The notes beneath the pieces were generated by a model, which was not told the DNA's origin, did no database searches, and worked only from the letters and a program-made list of their open reading frames with translations. This document shows, in pieces, positions 33,595 to 41,870 of a stretch of DNA of 49,414 nucleotides. A program made the translations under genes and the position numbers. Each line of letters starts with the position of its first letter. Position 1 is the first letter of the stretch. Location: positions 1,421-50,834 of the forward strand of contig NZ_LAHA01000059.1 of assembly GCF_002608075.1 (NCBI RefSeq), given 5' to 3'. Source of the DNA: Nostoc linckia z4. GTDB lineage: Bacteria > Cyanobacteriota > Cyanobacteriia > Cyanobacteriales > Nostocaceae.

Positions 33595-34398
33595 CTAATT
33601 TTGATTTTGCGCTAACCAAGCTTGTAAGTCCGTTAAAGTAGAAAAATCAAGTAAAGCCTCTGCTAAATCATCCAACTGTGTTGAATCTAAAGCTTGTATT
33701 TTCAATAGCTGTGCAGGTGGAACAGTTCCAATTTTACGGCGAAGTAGTCGCGTAACAATAGATAAAGCTTTTTCCTGCTGGATATCCTGATAAATTACAG
33801 ACTCGCGCATAGCATCACTCCGTAATAATCTCTTAATCAGTTCCTTGTTTAATACTAACCCAGATAATATTGCCGTTGATGCAGCAATATTACTTTGTGT
33901 ACGCTGGTCGTTGATTTGTTCAATAGCCTGTGCAACCTGTTGTAATGTTCGCGCTTTATCATCAGTTTGACTGAGGGTTGCAAATGGTAACAAACCACGA
34001 GTATTTAAAAATATGTCGCTTGGTTGCTCCCAAAGACGAATCACTCCAAATTCATGACGGGTATTTTCTAAAACAAAAGCTGTTTGCTGCACTAATTCTG
34101 ATGTGGTGGGTTGCAGATAAATAACAACTTGATGCATTCGCTTGTGGGGAAATTTGCGATACACCCTTAACCGATAATCGGTCATCCGAAAGGGAATTTC
34201 AGCTTTTGCTTCCGTCTGGAATTCGATATGCAGGACAATTTCATCTGACTGTAACAGAATTAAAGCATCTGCTCGAATTGGTTCGAGGGATAATTCTGAT
34301 GGACTGAGTTGGGTAAGTGCAATAGATTCACCGAGTAACCAGGTGGCGAAATCGGCTGAAAATGACTCTGCTAAAAAACGACAGACGTTATCAAACAC
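33595..34398 (-). CDS. DUF4351 / Rpn-type putative nuclease
   Basis: 267 residues. The N-terminal half is PD-(D/E)XK-like: ADALILL (aspartate) followed by VLHIEFQTEA, with YRLRVYRKF after it, as in the Rpn (recombination-promoting nuclease/putative transposase) superfamily. The C-terminal ~60 residues (LSIVTRLLRRKIGTVPP, LAEALLDFSTLTDL) match DUF4351, the usual C-terminal part of this family in cyanobacteria. Multi-copy in such genomes, function unclear. Stand-alone gene convergent with the WD40 gene. Confidence 0.9.
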   Translation of the reverse strand: MFDNVCRFLAESFSADFATWLLGESIALTQLSPSELSLEPIRADALILLQSDEIVLHIEFQTEAKAEIPFRMTDYRLRVYRKFPHKRMHQVVIYLQPTTSELVQQTAFVLENTRHEFGVIRLWEQPSDIFLNTRGLLPFATLSQTDDKARTLQQVAQAIEQINDQRTQSNIAASTAILSGLVLNKELIKRLLRSDAMRESVIYQDIQQEKALSIVTRLLRRKIGTVPPAQLLKIQALDSTQLDDLAEALLDFSTLTDLQAWLAQNQN

Positions 34399-34495
34399 AG
34401 ATAAGTATTATATCAGCCAGGTATTCTCTGTCATTTAGCATTTGTCAATTGTCTGTCTCATACCCAATTGTTACATAAGCGATCGCTTGTATGAT

Positions 34496-34622
34496 TAGAC
34501 TTCTTGGCCTTAGTCGGGAAAAGGGTAAGGGGAAAGGGGGTGCATGTTTTGTGTTTTCCCTTTCCCAATAAAGATGCACCCCTTTTTCCATCTCTTGCAA
34601 AAGTGCTTTTGCAAGAGATCTA
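34496..34622. mobile_element. Family B MITE with TAGACTTCTTG ends
   Basis: 127 bp. Left end TAGACTTCTTG, right end CAAGAGATCTA, core GTCGGGAAAAGGGTAAGGGG...CCCTTTCCC, and a local TTGCAAAAGTGCTTTTGCAA palindrome. The rest of the gap 34399-34845 has two copies of ATCAACAAACGGGTTCGTTT and no gene. Confidence 0.65.
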
Positions 34623-34845
34623 TTGAATATAAAACTTAATAAATCACGATTCTCATCAACAAACGGGTTCGTTTACTAACGAAAATAATGTGTTTGATCG
34701 CAAAAATCATCAGTTTCATCAACAAACAGGTTCGTTTGTAACGAAAATTATCCGGTTTGTCAGGGGGACGGCGTAGCAGGGGGGAATTATTAAGTGCGTT
34801 GTTACAGAGAATTGGTATGATGCGTTGCCTGTTCGCTGCTATCTT

Positions 34846-37800
34846 TTAAAGAATCTCGCGTTTTGCCAGATATTGATACATTTGCCAACGTGCATCTACC
34901 TCGGCTTGGGCTTGTTGTAATAATTGCTTGGCAAGTTCGGGTTTACTCTTAGCGAGCATTTTGAAGCGATTTTCTTGGTACATTGAATGTTCTACTGGTT
35001 GGGTTGGCGATCGCATATCCAATTGCAAAGGATTTTTACCTTGTTTTTGCAACTCTGGATTATGGCGATACAATAACCAACGACCTGATTCTACCAAAGA
35101 TTTTTGATGATTCATCCCTGTGGTCATGTTAATGCCGTGGGCGATGCAATGGCTGTAAGCAATAATCAGCGATGGGCCGTTATAAGCTTCTGCTTCTAAA
35201 AATGCCCTTAGGGTATGTTCGTCTCTTGCGCCTAAAGCTACACTGGCTACGTAGACATTTCCGTAGGTCATGGCAATCATCCCCAAGTCTTTCTTTGGCG
35301 CTGGCTTACCACTGGCGGCAAATTTGGCAACGGCGGCTCGTGGTGTGGCTTTGGAAGATTGACCGCCTGTGTTGGAATATACTTCTGTGTCCATGACTAA
35401 GATGTTAACATTGCGACCGCTTGCCAGCACGTGGTCGATACCACCAAAGTCAATATCATAAGCCCAACCGTCACCGCCAACAATCCAAACGCTCTTTTTC
35501 ACCAAGTAATCAGCAAGGGATTTGAGATTTTGGATTTGGGCATGGGGCATGGGGGATGGGGCATGGGATGATAGTTCATCTAGCTTTTGTTTTAACAGTG
35601 CTATCCGTTCTCGTTGTTCCCAAATGTCAGCTTCAGATTTTTGTTCGGCTTTGAGAATAGACTGTACCAATTCGTCAGGTATTCCCAATTCCCCATGCCC
35701 TATGCCCCATGCTCCACTTCGTAATTTTTGCAAAAGTTCTGCTGCAAATTCGGCTTGTTTATCCACAGATAAACGAAAGCCAAAACCAAATTCGGCGTTA
35801 TCTTCAAATAAATTATTCGACCATGCAGGGCCGCGTCCTTCGGCGTTAGTTGTCCAGGGTGTGGTGGGGAGGTTACCGCCGTAAATTGAGGAACAACCTG
35901 TAGCGTTGGCGATGATGGCGCGATCGCCAAACAATTGTGTTAATAATTTTAAGTATGGTGTCTCACCACAACCCGCACAAGCACCAGAGAATTCAAACAA
36001 AGGTTCTTGCAATTGTTGTTGGCGAATTTGGTTTAATTTCAACTGCCTTCTGTCAGGGTTGGGTAACCTTAAAAAGAAATCCCAGTTTTTCTGTTCTTGT
36101 TCTCGCAATGGCAATTGTTGTGCCATATTAATCGCTTTCAGGGATGGCTGAGATTTATTTTTCGCCGGACAAATCTCTACACAAATCGAGCATCCCGTAC
36201 AATCTTCTGGAGCTACCTGAATGGTAAATTTTTGATTGGCAAAGTCTTTATCTTTGGCATTAATTGACTTGAAGGTTGCTGGTGCATTCACTAATTCATC
36301 AACTTGATAAGCCTTAGCACGGATAGCACTGTGGGGACAAACCATGACGCACTTACCACACTGAACGCAGACATCCGGTTCCCACACGGGTATCTCTTGG
36401 GCTACGTTGCGTTTTTCCCACTTCGCAGTACCTACAGGAAAGGTTCCGTCAGCCGGTAAGGCGCTAACGGGTAAATCGTCGCCTTCCCAAATCATGATTT
36501 TACCCAATACTTCTTCGACAAATTCGGGAGCGTTGGAGAAGACGGGGAGAGTGGGAGACGCGGGGACAAGGGGAAAGAACTCTCCGCGTCCCCGCGTCTT
36601 TGTGTCTCCGTGTCCCTTCACTTCAACATAGTGTAAGTTGTCTAAGGTGTTGTCTACGGCTTGTAAGTTCATGCGGACAACTTCTGCACCTTTTTTACCG
36701 TAGGTCTTTTCGATAGCTTGTTTGATTTTAGCGATGGCTTCTGCTTGGGGCAAGACTCCCGCTAAGGCAAAGAAACACACTTGCATGATGGTGTTAATTC
36801 TGCCACCCATACCGCTTTCACGGGCTACTTGATTGGCATTAATTACATATAATTTCAGCTGCTTATCGATAATTTGCTGCTGCACTTTGGGCGGTAAATT
36901 TTCCCAAACGCTATGTGCATCATATGGGCTATTAAGTAGCAAAATTGCTCCCAAAGTAGCAGCTTTTAAAACATCTATCCGTTCCAGAAATCCCCAGTGA
37001 TGACAACCGATAAAGTTAGCTTGGTCAATTAAATAAGTGGAGTGAATTGGTTCTTTTCCAAAACGTAAATGAGAAACCGTCATCGACCCCGATTTCTTAG
37101 AATCGTAGACAAAATAACCTTGGGCATAATTATCAGTTTCTTCACCAATAATCTTAATGGAGTTTTTGTTAGCGCCAACTGTACCATCTGAACCCAACCC
37201 ATAAAACATTGCTCTCACAACGTTATTTGATTCTGTGGAAAAATTGGGGTCAAAGTCCAGAGAAGTGTAAGTTACATCATCATTAATCCCAATAGTAAAA
37301 TGATTCTTCGGCTGACTTTGAGCAAGGTTATCAAAAATTCCCTTCACCATTGCCGGCGTAAATTCTTTGGATGAAAGACCGTAGCGACCGCCGATGATTT
37401 TGGGAGAAGAGGGGGACAAGGGGGACAAGGGGGACAAGGGGGACAAGGGAGACAAGGGGGACAAGGAAGAATTGTCTCCTCTCTCTCCCTTGTCTACCCC
37501 CTCTCCCTTGTCTACCCCCTCTCCCTTGTCTGCCCACGCTTCATGAATAGCAGCCACCACATCTAAATACAATGGTTCACCGGCGCTACCTGGTTCTTTG
37601 GTGCGGTCGAGAACGGCGATCGCTTGTACACTAGTTGGTAAGGCTGCTACAAATCTGTGGACATCAAAGGGGCGGTAAAGTCGCACTTTCAACACGCCGA
37701 CTTTTTCACCACGGGCGTTGAGATAATCTACTGTTTCGTGGACGGTTTCACAGCCAGAACCCATGAGAACGATGATGCGATGGGCGTCGCTAGCTCCATA

Positions 37801-38589
37801 ATATTCATAGATTTGGTAATGCCTGCCCGTGCGTTCTCCAAATTTGTCCATGATGCGCTGGACAATTTCCGGACAGGCGTTGTAGTAGGGGTTAGCGCCT
37901 TCACGGGACTGGAAATAAACATCGGGATTTTGAGCAGTACCGCGCAATACTGGACGGTCTGGGGTGAGGGCGCGGTTGCGGTGGGCAAGGATTAGGTTAT
38001 CATCGATGAGCGATCGCAAATCATCATCTGCAAGTAGTTTGACTTTCTGCACTTCGTGGGAAGTACGGAAACCGTCAAAGAAATGAATAAATGAAACCCG
38101 CGCCTCTAAGGTAGCAACATGGGCGATGAGGGCAAAATCTTGACTTTCTTGCACCGAAGCCGAACACAATAGAGCAAAACCAGTAGCCCTAGTGGCCATT
38201 ACGTCGCTATGGTCGCCAAAAATTGATAAAGCATGGGTAGCCAGGGAACGGGCTGCAACGTGAATTGTCGTGCTGGTTAATTCGCCAGCAATTTTGTAGA
38301 GGTTGGGTATCATCAACAATAATCCCTGAGATGCCGTAAATGTGGTACTCAGAGAACCCGTTTGCAATGCGCCATGCACGGCGGCTGCGGCTCCTCCTTC
38401 GCTTTGCATCTGCACCACACTGGGAACAGTCCCCCACAAGTTGGGACGACCTTCCGCCGCCCAAGCATCCGCCCATTCACCCATTGCTGAAGAGGGAGTG
38501 ATAGGATAAATGGCGATCGCTTCATTTAATTTATAAGCAACACGGGCAACAGCTTCATTCCCGTCGATGGTTGCGAAGGTTTTGTTCAT
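34846..38589 (-). CDS. nifJ: Pyruvate:ferredoxin (flavodoxin) oxidoreductase
   Basis: 1247 residues from ATG 38589 (MNKTFATIDGNEA); an earlier start at 38709 lies in a repeat element. This single-chain PFOR oxidises pyruvate to acetyl-CoA and passes electrons to ferredoxin or flavodoxin. AIYPITPSSAMGEWAD starts the pyruvate-binding domain; ferredoxin clusters are CVQCGKCVMVCP (about 741) and CTGCSICVEICP (about 796); CAGCGETPY (about 871) with GDGWAYDIDFGG (about 1037) form the third cluster and thiamine-diphosphate site. Low-complexity DNA is translated inside it: SPLSPLSPLSP with DKGEGVDKGE (DNA about 37400-37530), DTKTRGRGEFF (about 36540-36620), and AWGIGHGELGI/HAPSPMPHA (about 35530-35720). 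All keep the frame. Typical NifJ is about 1190-1200 residues, so the excess fits these inserts. Confidence 0.95.
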   Translation of the reverse strand: MNKTFATIDGNEAVARVAYKLNEAIAIYPITPSSAMGEWADAWAAEGRPNLWGTVPSVVQMQSEGGAAAAVHGALQTGSLSTTFTASQGLLLMIPNLYKIAGELTSTTIHVAARSLATHALSIFGDHSDVMATRATGFALLCSASVQESQDFALIAHVATLEARVSFIHFFDGFRTSHEVQKVKLLADDDLRSLIDDNLILAHRNRALTPDRPVLRGTAQNPDVYFQSREGANPYYNACPEIVQRIMDKFGERTGRHYQIYEYYGASDAHRIIVLMGSGCETVHETVDYLNARGEKVGVLKVRLYRPFDVHRFVAALPTSVQAIAVLDRTKEPGSAGEPLYLDVVAAIHEAWADKGEGVDKGEGVDKGERGDNSSLSPLSPLSPLSPLSPLSPSSPKIIGGRYGLSSKEFTPAMVKGIFDNLAQSQPKNHFTIGINDDVTYTSLDFDPNFSTESNNVVRAMFYGLGSDGTVGANKNSIKIIGEETDNYAQGYFVYDSKKSGSMTVSHLRFGKEPIHSTYLIDQANFIGCHHWGFLERIDVLKAATLGAILLLNSPYDAHSVWENLPPKVQQQIIDKQLKLYVINANQVARESGMGGRINTIMQVCFFALAGVLPQAEAIAKIKQAIEKTYGKKGAEVVRMNLQAVDNTLDNLHYVEVKGHGDTKTRGRGEFFPLVPASPTLPVFSNAPEFVEEVLGKIMIWEGDDLPVSALPADGTFPVGTAKWEKRNVAQEIPVWEPDVCVQCGKCVMVCPHSAIRAKAYQVDELVNAPATFKSINAKDKDFANQKFTIQVAPEDCTGCSICVEICPAKNKSQPSLKAINMAQQLPLREQEQKNWDFFLRLPNPDRRQLKLNQIRQQQLQEPLFEFSGACAGCGETPYLKLLTQLFGDRAIIANATGCSSIYGGNLPTTPWTTNAEGRGPAWSNNLFEDNAEFGFGFRLSVDKQAEFAAELLQKLRSGAWGIGHGELGIPDELVQSILKAEQKSEADIWEQRERIALLKQKLDELSSHAPSPMPHAQIQNLKSLADYLVKKSVWIVGGDGWAYDIDFGGIDHVLASGRNVNILVMDTEVYSNTGGQSSKATPRAAVAKFAASGKPAPKKDLGMIAMTYGNVYVASVALGARDEHTLRAFLEAEAYNGPSLIIAYSHCIAHGINMTTGMNHQKSLVESGRWLLYRHNPELQKQGKNPLQLDMRSPTQPVEHSMYQENRFKMLAKSKPELAKQLLQQAQAEVDARWQMYQYLAKREIL

Positions 38590-38603
38590 AATTTGCTTTT
38601 TGT

Positions 38604-38717
38604 CCTTGGTCGTCTTGCATAAGTCGGGAAAAGGGTAAGGGGAAAGGGGGAAAGGTTTTGTGTTTTCCCTTTCCCCTTTTTCCATCTCTTGCAAAAAGCA
38701 CTTTTGCAAGAGGTCTA
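38604..38717 (-). mobile_element. Family B repeat upstream of nifJ
   Basis: It contains GTCGGGAAAAGGGTAAGGGG, CCCTTTCCCC and the end TTGCAAGAGGTCTA, close to the copy at 34496-34622 over most of its length. It starts 15 bases before the nifJ ATG and so provides or displaces the nifJ leader. Confidence 0.65.
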
Positions 38718-39055
38718 TTAGTCATTGGTCATTCGTCCTTTGCAAATGACTTTGACTCTAAACATTTGTAATGAGGAATCCAGTTTGCTTAAAAAAGCTG
38801 AAGATGAGGACGCTGTTGAGCTATTGCCTACTGCTTCTGCTCAGAAGTTAATTTTCAATAAATATTGCAAATATTAGTATCTCATTGGCAATATTGCATC
38901 TATTAATATGTATTAGTTGTGTACTCAAGAATCAAACTTATGATGAGATAAGGCTTTGTGGTGGTTGATTCTTTTTTGTGGGGTATGGGGTCGGGAATAT
39001 TTAATATTTGAAGTTGCGATCGCCCTTCTAATACCGTTGAAATTTAAAATTATAA
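38718..39055. other. AT-rich gap upstream of nifJ
   Basis: It contains only a 43-codon open frame (38746-38877) without recognisable features, inverted ATATTAG-like words and one HIP1 site. No supported gene. Confidence 0.45.
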
Positions 39056-39136
39056 ATGTAGAGACGTTGCAATGCAACGTCTCTACAGGATTTTGATATC
39101 ATACACAATCGTTTTCATACATGAAATCAGCAACGC
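39056..39136. repeat. Dispersed repeat, copy 2 (GAGACGTTGCAATGCAACGTC)
   Basis: Same blocks and order as at 17572-17654: the palindromic GACGTTGCAATGCAACGTC, GATTTTGATATCAT and AAATCAGCAACG. Confidence 0.7.
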
Positions 39137-39151
39137 CGAATTAAAGACTTG

Positions 39152-39265
39152 TAAAATCACCACCGGCAAATGGTGTAAACCCACTAAACTTTAAAGATTG
39201 AGCGAGATTGATTATAATCTTCTTACTTTTTGTTGTCTTGGAGTTGATTTTCTCGCTCGTTAAAT
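39152..39265 (-). pseudogene. Duplicated 3' end of the gene at 40013-40837
   Basis: Positions 39152-39205 are identical over 54 bases to 40021-40074, the 3' end of the unknown gene beyond the toxin-antitoxin pair. Similarity continues with a small deletion through TTATAATCTT to about 39230 and fades by 39265. The remnant encodes FSGFTPFAGGDFN in reverse orientation like the parent. It has no start. Confidence 0.8.
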
Positions 39266-39281
39266 GAAGATTCAACATATG

Positions 39282-39629
39282 TTAATCTTGGGCTTCTTTT
39301 GGCTTTAACATCTGCCAAATTTCTGTATCAACTTGGGTTAAATATTGCAACTCTAACTCACCTATTTTCTGAATTATGCGTTTTCGGTCAATAGCTCGTA
39401 ATTGAAACACCATTGCCACGGAAGGCAAAGTTAAACCATTCTGTTCCGATGCCTCAATTCTGATTGTAAATGGAAAACGCAATGCACTTAATGAAGACGT
39501 AACCGGAACAATCATTAACATAGGAGAAGTTGCAACATCTGTTTGAACCGCAATTGCTGGACGATTCCCCTTTTGTTCTCGTTTATCTGACTCAGGCAAA
39601 CCAACTAAGAGAATATCTCCTCTAGCCAT
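39282..39629 (-). CDS. MazF/PemK-type toxin
   Basis: 115 residues. MARGDILLVGLP, RPAIAVQTD, LMIVPVTSS and the C-terminal IIQKIGELE match the MazF/PemK ribosome-independent mRNA endonuclease fold. The start codon directly abuts the stop of the upstream antitoxin gene, so translation is coupled. The pair lies between two copies of a neighbour's 3' end, suggesting it arrived there by insertion. Confidence 0.9.
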   Translation of the reverse strand: MARGDILLVGLPESDKREQKGNRPAIAVQTDVATSPMLMIVPVTSSLSALRFPFTIRIEASEQNGLTLPSVAMVFQLRAIDRKRIIQKIGELELQYLTQVDTEIWQMLKPKEAQD

Positions 39630-39893
39630 TTAATTCTCCACTTCATGGGAAACCGCTACTGCATCCAGTGATGCTAGTGTTGCTTCCATATTTAGCCAGT
39701 CTTCATCGCTTGCCGCTTCCCAAGCTACAAACTCTCGATTTAAGTCAGTGGATGCCTTCATGAGCAAAGGAGTCAGCAACGCTGTTATTTCATCACTAAC
39801 GGAATATCCATGTGCCTGTGCTTGTTGAACGAGCGCTTGGTATAGCTCAATTGGCAATGTTACTGATGCTTCAATGGTTTTAGTAGTTTTCAT
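39630..39893 (-). CDS. Antitoxin of the MazF-type pair
   Basis: 87 residues. The N-terminal part (IEASVTLPIELYQALVQQAQ, then GYSVSDEITALL) looks like a ribbon-helix-helix DNA-binding domain that would bind the operon promoter; the acidic C-terminal half (EAASDEDWLNMEA) would wrap the toxin. First gene of the pair, zero spacing to the toxin. Such systems repress themselves by the antitoxin-toxin complex; an operator is not evident by eye. Confidence 0.85.
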   Translation of the reverse strand: MKTTKTIEASVTLPIELYQALVQQAQAHGYSVSDEITALLTPLLMKASTDLNREFVAWEAASDEDWLNMEATLASLDAVAVSHEVEN

Positions 39894-40012
39894 TATTTAA
39901 CAATGCTGAGAACTTAACTGTAACTGCTAACTTTATTCTAGATTGCAAAAACACGATTTAACGCGTCTGATGCGTTAACCTCTTAGCGCTCCTCTTCAAA
40001 GGTTAGTTTTGT

Positions 40013-40837
40013 TTATAAATTAAAATCACCACCGGCAAATGGTGTAAACCCACTAAACTTTAAAGATTGAGCGATCGCTTTTTCAGCCGATTGCTTATAA
40101 TCTTGTTTTTTCTTTTCTTGAATTTCCTTTTCTTCTTCACTAACTAAATCTTTACTTAAAGATTTAATCGTTTCATCAATTATCTGTTTAAACCCACCAG
40201 GTGACTGCTCTATTTCCTTTGTCACCTCTCGTAGTTTAATAATAATTTCTTGCAGATATTCTTCAATATTTGCCGAAGAAAACAACTCTTGTAAATTCTG
40301 AGGTAGTTCTTCAATTTCTTCGTTGATATTGATTCCTTGGGCTTGTAGTGTTTCTCTGAATTGACGTAGACGCACTTGTGTACTTTCAACTTGAGTAGAA
40401 TTTTCTGAGAGAGATTCACTTAAAAAGTCTTGGAATTGGGTATATATATTCACAAAAGCACTTTGGGCAGCTTCCGGATTTTGTTGTAATTCTTCACTAG
40501 TAACACCCAAAAGTGAAGAAATAATGTTTGAAATTGATGGAGTTTCGTTAGATACTGGAGGAATTTTTGCCGATGTTGGTGTTGAAACAAACATCAAATT
40601 CGAGACAGTAATTTTTGCTTGCATCATTGCTTGATTGATTGCATTTTCCAGGTATTCTTTTGCTGCTGACTCTGGAATTTCAAAATTAGCGATCGCTGCT
40701 TGTGTGACTTTCTTTTCAGTGCCAGTGAGGGTAGAAATAATAAAGCGACCCCTGCATAGTTTTTGGTTGTCGGGAATCAGAAAATAACGCTGATGCTGAG
40801 AATCAGTCCAGAATGTTAGTTGATTTTGAGTATTCAT
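40013..40837 (-). CDS. Unknown protein, second gene downstream of the toxin
   Basis: 274 residues from ATG 40837, which follows the upstream stop by one base (TAATATG), so it is translationally coupled; an in-frame ATG at 40867 would overlap that gene. I recognise no family. The first 70 residues look folded (LTFWTDSQHQRYFLIPDNQ, FIISTLTG); residues about 105-250 are acidic, glutamine-rich and mainly helical (SISNIISSLLGVTSEEL, NLQELFSSANIEEYLQEIIIKL); the end is KFSGFTPFAGGDFNL. Its place behind a polymorphic toxin and a HEAT-like gene suggests an accessory or immunity role. Its 3' end is duplicated at 39152. Confidence 0.75.
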   Translation of the reverse strand: MNTQNQLTFWTDSQHQRYFLIPDNQKLCRGRFIISTLTGTEKKVTQAAIANFEIPESAAKEYLENAINQAMMQAKITVSNLMFVSTPTSAKIPPVSNETPSISNIISSLLGVTSEELQQNPEAAQSAFVNIYTQFQDFLSESLSENSTQVESTQVRLRQFRETLQAQGININEEIEELPQNLQELFSSANIEEYLQEIIIKLREVTKEIEQSPGGFKQIIDETIKSLSKDLVSEEEKEIQEKKKQDYKQSAEKAIAQSLKFSGFTPFAGGDFNL

Positions 40838-40838
40838 A

Positions 40839-41633
40839 TTAATTACGTGAACGACGAGCGATCGCATTTTCCGTATCGCGTACTAAAGCAGGCATTTTTA
40901 ATGTTTTCAGATGTTCAAGAATTGCTAAAGTTGCTTTTTCCTTCCCATCTCCTAAAGCATTTGCAATTTCCCTTAATATTCTTTCCTTGTGGGAGTAACT
41001 AAAAATCAATTGATTAGCGTAACTAGCAGCTACATTTTCATCAATACGTGTCAAGGGAATCAGTAAACAAGCAACTTGAAATGCTAAGTCAAATCCTAAA
41101 GAAGTATGTTCTTGTAAAATTTTTAGGCTTGCTTCCATAGCTGCAATTATTTCGCTTTTTACAGCTTGGGCTATTTCTTTTTTCCTCACAATGGCTAAAG
41201 CTAAACTCCGACCAAAATAATATTGATGATATATACCAAGAAGTGCCTTAATCGCCTTTATTTGCCATTGCTGAATTTTTTGATTTTCATCAGCATAATA
41301 GCTTGTATTCACAGCATCAGCTAGCATTTCAAATGCCGAGTCAGTTTGTGATATCCGCTCATAAACTACAGGTGCTGCTTGCCAAGGAACACTTTGAGAA
41401 TTACTAGCCCAATCTATAAGTTTTTGAAATCCAGCAGGATGCCCCCAAGAAGTTAGCATTACAGCCGCTAATAATTGATGATAAGGTTCCCCAGAATGAA
41501 GTAAATTTATCAGTCCTGGAATCCGGTATTCATAACCTCCATCTAGACCATCATCAATGATATCTTGGAGTTGTGCTGGATTGCCTTCACAGTCAGTAAA
41601 AAGTAACTCTTCGGGATTATTTAACGATTGCAT
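40839..41633 (-). CDS. HEAT-like helical protein, candidate immunity protein
   Basis: 264 residues. After an N-terminal DDGLDGGYEYRIPGLINLL the protein is a series of paired helices (YHQLLAAVMLTSWGHPAG, FEMLADAV, LALAIVRKKEIAQAV, ILREIANALGDGKEKATLAIL), consistent with HEAT-like repeats. It follows the giant DUF4157-HNH toxin gene on the same strand after 237 bases, the usual location of an immunity gene, and proteins of this general type occur as immunity proteins in polymorphic toxin systems. No signal peptide. The immunity role is inference; a scaffold role is also possible. Confidence 0.75.
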   Translation of the reverse strand: MQSLNNPEELLFTDCEGNPAQLQDIIDDGLDGGYEYRIPGLINLLHSGEPYHQLLAAVMLTSWGHPAGFQKLIDWASNSQSVPWQAAPVVYERISQTDSAFEMLADAVNTSYYADENQKIQQWQIKAIKALLGIYHQYYFGRSLALAIVRKKEIAQAVKSEIIAAMEASLKILQEHTSLGFDLAFQVACLLIPLTRIDENVAASYANQLIFSYSHKERILREIANALGDGKEKATLAILEHLKTLKMPALVRDTENAIARRSRN

Positions 41634-41870
41634 TTAAATTATCTCCTTATACCATTTTTGATTTAAGATTTTGGATTTATAAATAGTTATGGTTCGCTGC
41701 TTTTAGTAATCCATTTATCGCAATCATTGTTCAAATTAGTATTAGCTTCGACTTGCTGGTGAATCAGCTGGCTAGAGTTTGAAATTACTATCAGCAAATT
41801 AATAAATCGTCTACAAAAAATATTGTCTAAAACACGCACAACAACTTACCGTAGCCATAGTATTTTGTAT

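Noticed and set aside
38590..38709. 40-codon extension of NifJ
   Set aside because: It runs through a family B repeat; MNKTFATIDGNEA is the family start.
38746..38877. 43-codon open frame upstream of nifJ
   Set aside because: No family, no ribosome site and AT-rich; length is within chance expectation.
39282..39893. Toxin-antitoxin pair as immunity module of the giant toxin
   Set aside because: MazF and antitoxin form a self-contained pair; nothing links it to the HNH-like toxin.
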